From Synaphobranchus kaupii (Eukaryota; Chordata; Actinopteri; Anguilliformes; Synaphobranchidae): 64,000 nucleotides of DNA. The position numbers and the translations under genes are program-made. This document shows positions 1 to 11,756 of the stretch, one piece after another. The first letter of the stretch is position 1; every line of letters begins with the position of its first letter. The stretch spans positions 52,880,157 to 52,944,156 of the forward strand of contig CM056381.1 in assembly GCA_029718625.1 (NCBI GenBank), given 5' to 3'. The notes below the pieces were generated by a model that saw only the letters and a list, made by a program, of their open reading frames with translations, made no database searches and was not told the DNA's origin.

Positions 1-385
1 TGGTATCAATGCCAGGGGAGCCTAGGTAGCCTAGTGAGCGTATGAATTTAGAACAATGATCAGACCGTTTGACTGGAACTACTGACCATAGGTGTGTGCT
101 TAACAGTTTTTAACGCACACTTTCCAGCTATTCAGAATCGAGTATTCACCCAGACCATGTTATAAATGATATTAACATCATATGAGGTTTCAGACTGAAG
201 TTCGAGGCACGGGCATAGGCTATAGCCAACATGAATATTCATTGACATACAGCTCTATGGCGATTCCAGAGCTATGGAAGAGATGGAGTTACAACTAACT
301 GCTGACAGGGCTCACTCCACTAGAAGTAGGCCTATAAGATATTTTCTCATAATTACGACTTAGTATCTCATAATTATGATATACT
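1..385. other. intergenic DNA, nothing recognised
   Basis: No open frame with coding character and no repeat boundary was recognised. The last five bases (ATACT) are the left target duplication of the solo LTR that follows. Confidence 0.5.
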
Positions 386-929
386 TGTCACGTCCCGTGC
401 CTCTGTCCCTATTTCCTGGTTTTCCTTCTATGAGTATCCCGTTCCTTGTTTTCCCTTTCCCCGATTGTGTTCCTCCAGCTCCCACACCTGATATGCGTTT
501 CCTCATGTGTCTCGTCTCACCTGTTCCTCGTTGTCTCGTTGTCAATCTGGCATATAGTATCCCCTCTTTCTTTGTTCTGTGCCAGATCATCTTGTGCCCT
601 GCCTTGTGCTTGTCATATTACTTTCCAGCCTTTTTTGATTCCTGTCTGTTCCCTGCCTGCACCTCGTTCCTGTGTTCAGTCCTGTGTACTCATCCAGTTT
701 GGGTTCTCCTGCCTGCCTTGCCCGTCCCCGTCCAGCCCTGCCCACCTGCCTCATACTGGATCTGTCCCTACGCCAGCCCAGCCCTGCTTTGCCCAAGCCT
801 GTCTCCTGCCTGCCTGCTGCCCTGTGTGGGTAGTCTTGTGTAAAAGTCTCCTGCATGGAGTTCAACCAGCCGTCTGGTTAGTCCTGGTGAGTCCTGCATT
901 TGGGTCCTATCCTGTATATCACTGTAACA
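386..929 (+). mobile_element. solo LTR, probably Ty3/gypsy-type, 544 bp
   Basis: The segment begins TGTCACG and ends TGTAACA, so it has the TG...CA termini of an LTR. It is flanked on both sides by the 5-bp direct repeat ATACT (381-385 and 930-934), the size of duplication made by LTR-retrotransposon integrases. The interior is strongly pyrimidine-rich, which produces long but meaningless frames on both strands. No internal retroelement genes lie beside it, so it is best read as a solo LTR left by recombination between two LTRs. The TGTCACG start is shared with the minus-strand LTR at 8993-10003, suggesting related families. The superfamily is inferred from duplication length and style, not from a polymerase gene. 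Confidence 0.82.
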
Positions 930-934
930 ATACT

Positions 935-3168
935 AAGTAATAATTATGAGAAAACATCTCACTTAACAATTTTTTTAAAATGATGGGCCAGAATTTTTTT
1001 TAAACAAGTAGCGGAAACGGGCTTAGCTACTTTCACTATGGCTGAAATAAATAAAATAAAAAATCGGTGCCCCATGCTTTAAACCACAAGCCTGTCTTTT
1101 TTTCTGTGAAATAATTGTAAAGACAGGGATACTGATTTACATGGAAGCTTTTTAAAAAGATTTTGGGTAGGGTACCTTTCCACGTTAATCGATGTAACAA
1201 AGTCAGTGACAAAGGAGTTAGGAAACACCCATAATGAATTAAATAGCCCATAAGGCTTTTTATTACACGTGCACAACTGCTGTTGGCATGTATTAAATAT
1301 CTGAGTAGGATATCTTATGAGAAAACAAGGAACGGAATACACATAGACGGAAACAATTGTCACAACCACTTGTTATATTGCATCAGGATAAAGATATGTG
1401 AAAAAAAAACTATGACAAAATACAAATGAAAATGCTTAGCCTATTTTGTCCCTGAATCACTGTTTGAAATGTCTGAAGAAATAACAGGCTTACAAGAAAT
1501 TAGATAACTGATCATACTCATCGTAATAAATGAAGAAAGAACACAGAAAAGAGACAGAAATAGAGACTAGTGAATTTAGTAACCAACAGTACACATTCAG
1601 TTGTCCTTGGATACAGCCTTGCAGAGGAGTGGTTGACATTGTCTTTTCATCCCAAATGTGATGAATAGCATACAGCTCTCTGCCTCTCTGTTTGCTGGCC
1701 TGCCTTTCTCCCTGCTGTTCACAGGCATTATCTCCTGCAGTACATCATTATGAGTTGCTTCAGCTCACTGTTGATACATGCACGTATAACTACGGAAATA
1801 ATAATAAATATTTTAACAATATGTTTTTATTATTAGGCCTGAAGCAACAGATTTTTTAAAATGATATGGACGTGTTGACCCTTCTTGGTACATAGCATGG
1901 CTGTAAAGTATAAAACATGAGTAATGCTGTACAACCCGTGCTACTTAAGTGCAGAATATGAAAGCCATAATAATTGCTTTAAAACTAAGGAGTTTGGCTG
2001 TTTTATGCGACATTACATTGTCTTGAGATGGCTAAATGAAGAAACAAATCTTCTATATAACGCAGAGTAAATGAGCATTGTGAACAAAGTGTGCATAGTA
2101 AGTTCTGTCAGGAAACTCTTGCTGCTCATAATCAAGCAATCACATGCACACACATCTAATGGGACACCCTTTTAACCCCAATGATCACACCTTCCGATGC
2201 TGCGCTGTGCTGCCCTTTGTTTGCCTTGCTGCTTCTGTGTTAAAAGAATTTGCATTCACCCTCCACTACCCCAGCTTCCACCTGTTGTTTGGATCTGCTT
2301 TTGGTATGGGGGTTTCTGGTCATCTTCTGTTTAGTGGAGAGATGGCCGTGCCCGAGTCGTACCTAAAGCAGATCCGTTCAGCGGCAAACGGAAATAATTG
2401 TACAGCACATTCATTAAAACATGAAATTTAAATACGTGAATTTGTCCTGACAGAACTGCAGTATTTTTTTGTAAGGGTAAGTAGACATGAAAGGATGTAG
2501 GAACAAGCAGTAGCTTTACTTTTAAATTGTGCTTGTTTACTTAGGGCCAGATTCTGAGTTGAGATAAGCACGCGCAAATGGGACTTACTCCAAAAATTCC
2601 GCGTAGCTTAAAGTATTTGCGATTCAGATATTTGACTAATCTGCTGTTTTAAGCGTCTCTGCAGTATATACGCGGCATTACACACGTGGTAGTGATTGTT
2701 CCCAGGATCCCGGTATTTTCCCATCACAATTCCTTCCCGTTCCCAACCGGGAGTGACATTGGGAAACCTGGGAAATTTAACATGGGCAATGCAGATAAAT
2801 GACTCTTGCATTAGACTATATTTGGCCTAATTAAATACAATAAAATAATCAATATATGAAGTTTATTTCCAAAATTCAGTGTCCACCGTTTGAAAAAACT
2901 GACGCCTACTCATGACTGCTTATTGACAAGCGCAAACTCGGTAACTGATTGCACTTTAGAGCATGTGAACATTGCTAGCGCATGCACAGGACATAGAAGT
3001 TCAATATGCCTGCTCCACACAAGAGCAAAAAGAACTTTGAGAAACTTAATACTAACCAGGCAAAATGTGAAGAACAACAAATGTGTGCTAAAGTTAGTAT
3101 GTTCTCACTTGTGAATTAAATTTTCTTATTAATGGGGAAAGCCCATTACATTTGATTCGTGAAAATGA
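935..3168. other. non-coding stretch, no features recognised
   Basis: About 2.2 kb of AT-rich DNA. The short frames here (for example 2144-2431) have no recognisable domain, no splice context and no repeat structure, and are regarded as chance. Confidence 0.5.
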
Positions 3169-3777
3169 CAGCCCTAACGCTAACATCAGGCTGCTCTCCA
3201 TTAAGTTGCATCAGGACAGAGCGTTGACAACTGCTACAGCCTATAGGTCTACTGTACTTAAAAGATTTACCACTATACAGATTGCTTAAGATTCAAACCC
3301 TCTCTCAAAGAGCTTAATTCATACTCTTCAGAGTAATGACGACCAATCTACCATATAAATGTTTGCCCTGTGAAGAATTAAAGAATAAGTGCACTCACTG
3401 TCTCAGCCTGTCTCCGCCTACTACAAAATTTAGAAAAATACTGTAGGGTGAGTGAGGGAGAGGGGTGGGGGGCGGAGGAGGTCTGTCCATCATCATTTGC
3501 ATAAATGAATGTACAATGTACAAATAATTTCATACTTTATAAAAGTGCAAAATGTGTAACTATATTGCCTCCAGCATTAATACCCACAATTGCCAATATA
3601 CTGTATTGAGCACCGACTCTAAGAGTATGAATTAAGCTCTTTGAGAGAAGGTTAGAATCTTAAGCAATCTGCCCAGTGGTGAGTGTTTGAAGTACAGTAG
3701 ACAGGGCTGTAGCAGTTGTCAAAGCTCTGTGCTGATGCTCCTTGATGGACAGTGGGCTGATGTTAGCATTGGGGCTG
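3169..3777. mobile_element. MITE-like element with about 160-bp terminal inverted repeats
   Basis: The left arm (3169-3328) and right arm (3621-3777) are reverse complements with scattered mismatches. Both ends read CAGCCC followed by 'AA[CT]GCTAACATCAG'. The middle carries a G-rich run near 3450-3480. There is no coding capacity. No clean target duplication is visible, so the superfamily cannot be assigned; a CAG terminus fits hAT but is weak evidence. Confidence 0.68.
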
Positions 3778-5172
3778 ATCAATTTAATTTCCTCTCTTTT
3801 GAGGCTTTTGGCAAACGCAAAAATTTCACTTAAAACATAGTTTTTTGTGATTAATATTATTTTGGGTTTAAGCGATTTGAGTTTAGTGACAATAATTTAG
3901 GATTTTGTGAATGTGACCAAGTGACCAAGCACCACTCCACGGTTTGCTGATCAAGAGCTTTTGTGTGTGGACTATGTCCGTCACATTGCAACGTGGGCTA
4001 AGATTGTAGAGGCGGTGGGATTGGTGAGGCAAGATGTGGATGACTTGAAACATGAATGATGTGACCTGCAGACTGCTGTTGAAAATAAGTTAGCCAGTCA
4101 CAATATATTAGTGGTGCAGGGAGTATCGGACACATACGTACATTACATTACAAAATATACAATTCTCAAATTGTGGCAGGGCTGTAGTCAAGACCATCTT
4201 AGTCAAGTCCAAGACCAGGAACAGTCAAGATCGAGTCAAGACCGTGTCCAAATGAGGTCGGGACCGAGTAAAGACCAAGACCGGGTTTTATACGGTGTAT
4301 CCAGTCGTATAAATATCATCAAATCTAAATTTATTTATATAGTGCATTTCACAAACAATTGTTTATTATTTCTCAACAATAATAATGTTGATGTTATCAT
4401 CTGTTTATGTTCAAGTCAATTGTTATAAAGCCTGTATTTTAATTACCTCTGTAGCTGCTGCGACACCTTGTAAATGCCTAGAGTTGATCAGATTATTTGC
4501 TTGTGCTGCTGTGAGTGATTTGAATTTTGCGTCTCTTCCGACAGGATTTCCCATTTCCCTATATCAAAGAAATTCTAACGTGGTTATTTTGTCATTGTAC
4601 TGTATTCATCGTGCCACGTTATTCAGTGCTAACCCAGTGTAAAATTATCTGCCCACTCTGTTTTTCATCAGCCATAGAATGTGTTTTTTTTTTCTAAACA
4701 GGGCAGGTAGTGATGGGGTGGGAGACTTCATGTAGGCAGTGACGATTAATACAACAGTCAAAATACATGTGCATGTCAGAGAATGATTGCTGCACAACTA
4801 AACAATAACTCTTCACTTTACCTGCGCGTATTAGGCTATTATTTTTGGAAACTCAGTCACAAAGATAATAGGTTCTGAGACATGCTACTAGGTTGGTTTG
4901 AATGTTTCGGAGGTGGGAGAAAAGTAACAAAATTAACCATTATTTTATGTAGTTCTAACCGGTTCAGGAATGTTATGTTGCAGGTGGAACAAAAGGACAG
5001 AAACGTTAAAATTCAACAAAAAAAGAAAAACTATTTCGTTCTCAAGCCCTGCTGGCAGCTACACTGAAAATACTTTAGTCCAGTCATGGGAATGCATTTG
5101 CCTGCCTGCCTTTGTTTCCAGTAACATCACCAGCCTTTTAATTTCCATTAAGTGTTTATTTTGTTTCAACAG
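3778..5172. other. non-coding stretch with degenerate repeat DNA
   Basis: From about 4170 to 4280 there is a degenerate tandem of 'TCAAGACC/GTCCAAGACC' words, a pattern common in dispersed fish repeats. It is followed near 4325 by 'TTTATTTATATAG', a word frequent at fish LINE/SINE tails. No gene was recognised before the exon candidate at 5173. Confidence 0.4.
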
Positions 5173-5302
5173 ATGCAGCTTCAAAATAAATCCAGATCAT
5201 GGCTATCAAGTTGAGAGAAGAGCAGCAAAGAAAAATTATGGCATCAATCCACAAGTTCTGTCTCTGATATCGAGCATCACAGAATTTAAGTGGAGTGAGT
5301 AA
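5173..5302 (+). CDS. candidate 3'-terminal coding exon (copy A), protein family unknown
   Basis: A pyrimidine-rich tract ending in 'TTTCAACAG' forms a plausible splice acceptor. The exon then reads for 42 residues to a TAA stop, with its first base completing a split codon. The peptide contains I-N-P-D-x-G near its start and I-N-P-Q-V-L-S-L-I ... F-K-W near its end. The same layout (INP[DE]xG, basic middle, NP[QH]V..L, F[KE]W just before the stop) and the same intron phase occur in the exon at 32654-32816. This argues that both are real, homologous last exons of an unrecognised family. An AATAAA lies at about 5651, possibly the polyadenylation signal. No upstream exon was identified, so this could be a live gene's last exon or a decayed copy. 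Confidence 0.45.
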
Positions 5303-6126
5303 TGGAGCATTTCACACAAATTCCTTGTCTGCATAATAGTTTGGTGGATCTCTGGAAGACCTTTACACCTACTTCTATACAGCTGATATGCGATGCAACA
5401 AAAGGGCTCACACAACTTTCAAAGATACTTGATTCTGGAACTTCCATTGCAGTCAATGCCAAATTTCATGTCTTCTGGAATTAAAATGACCACATAATAA
5501 TTAACACTGATAGTTTTGTGACTGAGATTTTAGGTGACTGATAACAGAGGTTATCCAAAATATTTTCTTGAAAACTATTGTGGATGTTTCAGATATATAC
5601 ATATTTTTTTTTTTAAAATTCCCTGGAGGGATGAACTTTTCCATTGACCGCAATAAAAAACTGCACAGAGTATCTGAAAATTTGCCCGAACCCTATTGAG
5701 AGCCGAAGTGTGACGTCACTTTCGCTGAGTTCAGTTCCGGAAGTAAATTTCCAGAATGGGGTTTCCCCATGGGATTTAAACAATCTGAGATTATAAGGAT
5801 CCTGTTTTCAGTACAAATACAGGACTTCAATATGTTGTACCTATATGACCCTTCTCTCAACCACGACAGTCCGGTGCAGTTTGGTGTGAAATTGCACGAA
5901 TTACATTAATTTATATAACCTTGTCCGGTAACTAACTACATTTCCCCACACAGTATGTCAGCGCGTCGCATGATTTTACGTCACTGCCCCTTGCCCTTTG
6001 AACGTGGACTGGCCGGTGTCAGAAATCAAGCTTGCTCAAAATTCTTAGCGAACATTTATGTAGCTAATAGGCTGAGGCATTGTTAAATACATATACAACA
6101 GATATCTTGACCCTGATAACATTATA
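5303..6126. other. non-coding; possible outer inverted motif of a larger element
   Basis: Around 5697-5752 the sequence 'GAGAGCCGAAG...CGTCACT...TTCCGGAAG' resembles, in reverse complement, 7957-8013. This could be the outer inverted termini of an older element bracketing the repeats between. No gene was seen. Confidence 0.3.
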
Positions 6127-6240
6127 CAGTGCCTATAGAAAGTCATCATACCCTTTTGAAATAGTCACCTTTTTTTGTCTTGCAGCCTCAAAATGGTAAT
6201 ACATAAAATCCATCTTTTTCCAGCTTTATTTACACATTTT
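6127..6240 (+). mobile_element. truncated terminal inverted repeat of a Tc1-like element
   Basis: After a TA dinucleotide (6125-6126) the sequence begins CAGTGCCTATAGAAAGTC, a start typical of fish Tc1-like elements (CAGTGCC...AAAGT). It continues through about 110 bp of TIR-like DNA and stops abruptly where foldback-element homology begins at 6241. No transposase and no second TIR are present, so only one end survives. Confidence 0.6.
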
Positions 6241-7245
6241 GCAGGGAAAAAACAACGACACACTTGGCAGGTTCCAAGTTTAGACATTCTCGTTTATTTT
6301 TCAGGATTCTAGCTCCGATGTGTATTAAAACAACCGGATAGAATAAAACATCATAGCACCATTTTGTGCGTTCCATTTTCAGCTGTCTTCAGCAATATCT
6401 TTTCTTTCATAACAATGCAAAAACGCATCTTTCATGCCCTAGCCTATTCATATTTGCGACCATATTTTTTGACGACCGTCATGAATCTAGCTAGCTTTTA
6501 GAAGCTATGCCTTAATGTTCGTTTGAAGTAGGCTAGCTAGATCTATTGGAGCCAGGTTAAAAGTTTAAATGATCCAGTGACTCATTTGTGGTCTTTTCAT
6601 TTATTTTAAGAGAGGATTTCATTTATTTCCAGCAGTCCAACACAACCATCCAATCCAACATTTAACCTGGCACAATGTAGCCTATCGTAGGCTACTACCA
6701 GGTTTGCAGAGGTGGAAATTCCAGGGGTCAGAAAGTAAAAGTCCTGCCGTGTTTCTTCCACCCATGAACTCACGATTTCACTAATTAGCCTAGTTAGCTC
6801 CTACCTCTTGGCTGAAGAATTGTGATAATTAGCAAATCCAGGTGATTAGAACAAATGATTGGGGAGGACTTTCACTTTCTGAACCTGGATTTTCCACCTC
6901 GCAGGTTTGATCTATAGCCTACACAGCGTAGCGCTGGCTAGCTAGCTCCGTTTCTTTCATAAAACAAGAATACTTTATAACACTGCTCAGATTCTTCATC
7001 ATTTCATCCATTAAAACTTACGAGTGCCCTGAGAGCATAGTATCAATCTGTTACCCATCCCTATGCTATGCTCCCCCTAGTGTTCATTAAGTGCTACTGC
7101 ACTAAACCTGTATGAGGCCCACCCTTCTTGCTTTGACTGATAGGAGGACCATACCCCCTTCATTTACATAGATACAGTTCGTAAATGAAAATGAAAATGA
7201 AGTTTTTAATTTTCATTTTAATTTTGGGCTGAATAATCCTCCATA
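6241..7245 (-). mobile_element. foldback-type element, truncated copy 1
   Basis: This 1-kb segment is homologous, in reverse complement, to the left arm plus part of the spacer of the palindromic element at 12836-15671. It ends on the right with the same terminus (TTTTGGGCTGAATAATCCTCCATA). It has only one arm and lacks an internal segment of about 260 bp present in the arms of the larger copy. It carries the 195-bp hAT-like MITE at 6707-6901 and a short GAAAAT tract near 7185-7200. There is no coding capacity. Its left edge abuts a truncated Tc1 end. Confidence 0.75.
6707..6901. mobile_element. 195-bp hAT-like MITE nested in foldback copy 1
   Basis: The termini are inverted (CAGAGGTGGAAATTCC versus, reversed, CGAGGTGGAAAATCC). 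The unit is flanked by the 8-bp direct repeat CAGGTTTG at 6699-6706 and 6902-6909. An 8-bp duplication is characteristic of hAT transposition. The same unit with the same duplication sits in both arms of the large copy. Confidence 0.75.
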
Positions 7246-8992
7246 GACTGAAGCAGTAGCTACGTTTAGTGTTGCTTTTGCTGTGTCCACTTCGCTAGCC
7301 TCACATATTGCTGTTTTAACTCGCCACATCAGCTCAATTTGTAGCTAGCTCTGTCCATTTGTCCAAGTTAAGGTTACACAACTTGCTTTGTGTAACTATG
7401 TCTCGTGAGGTAGATTGCTAAATGTGTATTATTAGCCAGCTATCTCCAACAAATTATCTGCTAACATTAGCCACCTAGCTCGCTAACTAAAAGAAAATGA
7501 CACCACGGGAACGGCAGTAAACTTGTTTAAACTGCTTTTTTTATGTTAGCTATGAAAACTTAACGTTAGCTATGTACGTTAACGTAAAGTTAAATATCCC
7601 AGTGCTCATAAAGTAACGTGAGCGATTCAGTTATTGAGACCGCATTGCTGTAACGTTAATGCCAGTCTTCATTACAACCATATCTGATGTGATCTCAGCA
7701 CTCCAGGCCAAGGAGGACTGAGCACCGTTCGACCTGTGATGATTGGCTAACTGTGTAGTTCGTTTGTTAACAAAAAATATTTGCCTACAATCTTGTACCT
7801 TTGCTTAAATCATTATAAATTTGGAGTATTTCACAAATGATAGTTTGGGTGTTACGTAATAATGCTATGGAACCAAGAAGCTGGTATGATACCTCGCCGT
7901 GTTATATCTGTCATTAGCAGAAAAGTTAACGGGGGAAGGAGTTAAAAAGTTAACGAATTTCTCTTCCGGAAGGGAGCAGCCTGTTAGTGACGTGGCAACT
8001 TCGGCTCTCTATTACTGCATCTTTATTCTTGGTGTATAGAGGCGGTGCAGAGGACTTGCAGAGATGCTCCATACCATTTTGCAGATAGGGACCTCTATCC
8101 CATATTTTAGAATTTTGTTGAAATGCCCCATCAAGTTCAGTGTTTTATTTTTCCACACTGCAAATATTTAGTATTCTGTTGTCCCTCTGGGGACACAAAT
8201 CACAAATTTTTTTTTTAATGATCTACTCTTTTTGTCCAAATATTTTTTTGTACATTCCTTGTTTAGCTGTTTCTATGGAAAAATAGACCAGTGATTTCTG
8301 TTTCTTGTGTTTCATTGGCAGCTGAGATTTCAACAATGTATTCATGAAGTAAATGACATCGTGTAGTCATCTTTGTTTCTATGAAAAAACGGACCAGTGA
8401 TATGTTTTTGTTTTTCATTGACTGTCAATTGAGATCTTAATGTTCTCCTTAAGTAAATGAAAACTTGGCTGTAAAAAGCCTTAATATGCTGAATGCAGGA
8501 TGTTCTATGGGGTTCCAATTTATTCGTTTTATTACATAATGTAGGGGTTAATCTAAAGATAGACCGTTCTTTCAGTCACAAATCATATTATAATCCACTT
8601 TTTGTGTGAAATAAAAGTTGATGACAGCAGATTGACAGTTATGTCATGTAAGTATCTTGATCAAGGTAAATTACTGTCATTTTACAGTTCACATTTACAG
8701 CAATATACTGTGAATAAACAGGAACCTACGAAAGTCTTTACAGGATTTGTTTTTGCAGTGTAGTATTGAATAATTCCCCTGGTGAACAGTATCATCAGCA
8801 AACCTCCTCCACCCCCATAAAAAATATTAAATCTGCATCGTCCTATATTCAGGCAAATGATTGTTGGAAACCCTGTAGGCTACAACAACAGAAGAGCTCT
8901 ATCCAGTTATAGGAATGAAAATACCTTTATAGGCCTTTATCCATGTTCGCGAATGCGGAAGCGTAAATAGTAGCGATATAAAACTTCCGGTG
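7246..8992. other. non-coding stretch, no gene recognised
   Basis: AT-rich DNA with repeated 'GCTAGC/GTTAGC' words. 7957-8013 is the reverse partner of the motif at 5697-5752. The last five bases (CGGTG) are the left target duplication of the next LTR. Confidence 0.4.
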
Positions 8993-10003
8993 TGAGACGG
9001 GTTGGTGAGGGTAGGACCCGAAATGCACGACTCAGAAACAGTGACTGATGATAAAGTCCCTTCCAGGCTTTATTATAGGAATATCCAAAGCGCGTAGTCA
9101 AAAAACAAGGAAAGTTCATACACGGATAACCCAGCCAATAAACTAAAGTACAGTACCGAGGGAGAAGGCAGTCTCGGAATCGGTACACCATGCAAAAAGT
9201 CCAGTAACCAGAGTAGCTGTCAGCGGGGCAGAAGTACAGGCAGACGGTAGGCAGGCTCGGGGTCTAAGACGGTGCAAGAGTCAAGACCGTAGTCCGCTCC
9301 ACGGGGCAACAGTACAAAAACAGCAGGCAAAACTCGTGGTACAGGCAGGCAGTGGTCAACAAAACAGAGGTCAATAACAATGGTCAATAAACAGGCTAGG
9401 ATCGTAACAAAAAAACAGGCTTGGAATAAACGCTCAAGAGTGCACTGTAAACAGGAGGCAACAATTTTGCGAAGACAAGACATGAACACTGAGCTTATAT
9501 GCAGGTGTAGACAGGTGCAGACACTTAGCTTGAGAGCAGCATGCGAATGGAAATCAGGTGTGGAAGGCTGACGAGGTAACACGATAATTAGTAATCGTTA
9601 GTAATTAACCTATCCTGACCTAGCGTTAGTAAATTAGTAAATGACATGCACGAGAAACATAAGGTAAACATGAACACATGGTTAGAGAGTTAGTATTACC
9701 CAATCCTGATCTAATGTTAGTAGATTAGTAAATAGACACGGGAGAATGAAACAATTAGGGCAGCAAGAGAGAGAGAGAAACAGCATGAGCGCAAGGCTGC
9801 GGAAAAACACGGAAATGTGTATGCTAAACAGTGAACGGGAAACGTAACATGAATCAAATATAAAACGTGACATGACAAGAAAATTAATCATAACAATAAT
9901 CAAACAATAAACGTGACATGACAAGAAAATGAAACGTAACAAGAATTCTAACTAAGACAGAAATGAAACATAAAACATGACATGACAAACTAGAATCGTG
10001 ACA
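8993..10003 (-). mobile_element. solo LTR, Ty3/gypsy-type, 1011 bp, minus orientation
   Basis: It is flanked by the 5-bp direct repeat CGGTG (8988-8992 and 10004-10008). Read on the minus strand it starts TGTCACGATTCTAG and ends CCAACCCGTCTCA, giving TG...CA termini. Near its 3' end the minus strand has an AATAAA within 'TAATAAAGCCTGG' (plus strand about 9069-9076), as expected of an LTR R-region polyadenylation signal. The central part has degenerate GGCAG/GGTC words often seen in fish gypsy LTRs. Neither flank has internal genes. The long minus-strand frames inside it are compositional, not real genes. Confidence 0.85.
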
Positions 10004-10008
10004 CGGTG

Positions 10009-10472
10009 AGTTGTACACAATGGCAGTGACTACAGGATATTATGGGATAAACCCACAATTTTCAGTTTAACGAAGCAAATTCAAAATTCAGCCAGTTACC
10101 GTGACAACAGTGTCAAACCCAAACCTGCAAAACCTTAAGCGTTAACTGGATCATAGCCTGTAGGGCAAGGCCTAGGCCTTTATGGAAGACCAAATGTGGC
10201 AAAATTGAATAAATAATTAAGCAATTAAATAATATAGGCCTATTCATTGTTTTAGCTACGTTTCTTATTTATTTCATCACGTAGTATATTTATTTTCCAC
10301 TCGTAGCCTAGCCAGTCTATTTATTTCACAGCGTAGCCAATTTATTTTAAGGCGTAGGCTGTTTATTTATTTAATGTTGCATTTGATCTTCTATAAGCCA
10401 TGGTGAAATCACACGAACAGCTTAAATGAATGCACTGTTTGTTACGAGCCCCCCCCCCCCACATCCCCACAT
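10009..10472. other. non-coding, poly-C tract before decayed ORF
   Basis: AT-rich DNA ending in a run of about 14 C (10449-10462). A 'TGTGTTGCAG' acceptor-like sequence follows just inside the next feature. No gene was seen. Confidence 0.4.
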
Positions 10473-11756
10473 GTGTTCAGTTGTGTTGCAGAACAGCTCA
10501 ATGCAATGGACCAGCTTAAGGATGAGGCACTTTACAATCTGCGGACTGAGTATTTGGACTTTCTGATTTCTCCAGATAGTGATGAAACCAAGCGCAGGAT
10601 TGTCCAAGGGATAAGGTCGTACCTAGAGAAAAGACAACATTTTATCTACCTCCGTCGGTCAAAGCAGACATGGGATGAGGTAAACCAGATGTGGAAACTG
10701 GCTTGGGGAAAGCACCACTGTAAGTCAGAAGTTACTGCCAAACCAGTTTCTTCTGTGGCAGTACATCCCAGCCACAACCCAGGCACCACCTCCCACCAAG
10801 GACAATACACCACTCTCCATTGACTCCTCCCCACCCCCTTCAGGCTTGAACATTTTTGTGGATTTTGTCACCTCCACAGACAATGTAGCCGCCCCCCTTC
10901 CCTGGAGGAATTTGGGGGAAACAGCTCTGTGACTTGTATCACACCAGCCACCACAAAGGATGTGACCCCACAGGACATGAAATCCGCTGCTGCAGTCCCC
11001 TCAGCCGAGCCAGGTGAGGAGACTGTCGAATCCCTGAAGGCACAACCTGCTCCTACAGACACAGCAGCCCAGCCTGGTGAGGAGACCGTTGAACCGCAGG
11101 ATGTGGAACCGGCTTCTATAGGCCCATCAGCCCTGCAGGTGGAGAGGTCTACGCACCCCAGCAGGTGGAGTCAGCCCCCACAGACTAGTCCACCCAGGCC
11201 GAGGACCCCACCCCACCCCTTGTGGACTTCTCTTCCCCTCCTGCTGCTTCTCCTCCTGCTGAATCCGGGGAACCTCTGTCTGCTCTGTGTGCTCTGTGGA
11301 CTCTCCCGCTTCCACAGTTCCTGTGACGAAAGAGATAGGGGGGCCTCTGCGAAAGCCTCACTCCCCTATCAGAGCTGCAAAGAGACCCCGGGGAAAACGG
11401 AGCAGGAAGCCAACCCCCGGCCGTTTTACGACCCCTCGGGCCCTCAAAGTCTCCACCGGAGTGTTGTCTTGCACTCCAAAGCAAGATGGAAGCAGCCAAG
11501 TTGGAACAACAGCTTCCCACACCCTTATCTCTCCATCCCGAGCCACACCTGCAAAGATCGCATACACACGTCATCCAGGGAAAGTGCAAGAGCCCCTTTC
11601 CAACGTCAGAAGTGTTCGGAGAGCAGTGATGGACTGGAGGCCTACGAGCGACGATCAGCCCAGCTGTCCAGAGAGGGAACCAAAGCCAAAACTGGCATAG
11701 ACCCCTGGACAGAGATGAGACGGGCGTGGTTAAGGGGCATCCACGTGCGGAAGTAG
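10473..11756 (+). pseudogene. decayed proline-rich reading frame, family not recognised
   Basis: The region has clear protein-like character spread over all three plus frames. A first block (about 10491-10760, after a TTGCAG acceptor-like site) encodes a charged helical segment with 'YLDFL', 'RRIVQGIR' and 'KRQHFIYLRR'. A second, in another frame, continues as a Pro/Thr-rich tract to about 10930. A third (10929-11150) has two related repeats ending in PGEETVE. A fourth, frame-shifted block (about 11290-11700) is rich in Lys, Arg, Pro and Ser. The last frame ends with 'DPWTEMRRAWLRGIHVRK' and a stop at 11756. At least three frame changes are needed to read through, so it is broken. It could be an old retroelement ORF1/gag-like gene or a dead host gene; I do not recognise it. 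Confidence 0.45.

Noticed and set aside
376..940. Overlapping 155-, 164- and 92-residue frames rich in Cys/Pro/Leu
   Set aside because: They lie within a pyrimidine-rich solo LTR with TG...CA ends and a 5-bp duplication; the composition explains the frames.
9220..9942. 120- and 86-residue minus-strand frames that look like membrane proteins
   Set aside because: Inside the minus-strand solo LTR 8993-10003; no start or splice context.
11185..11589. 134-residue minus-strand frame
   Set aside because: Antisense shadow of the GC-rich decayed plus-strand reading frame.
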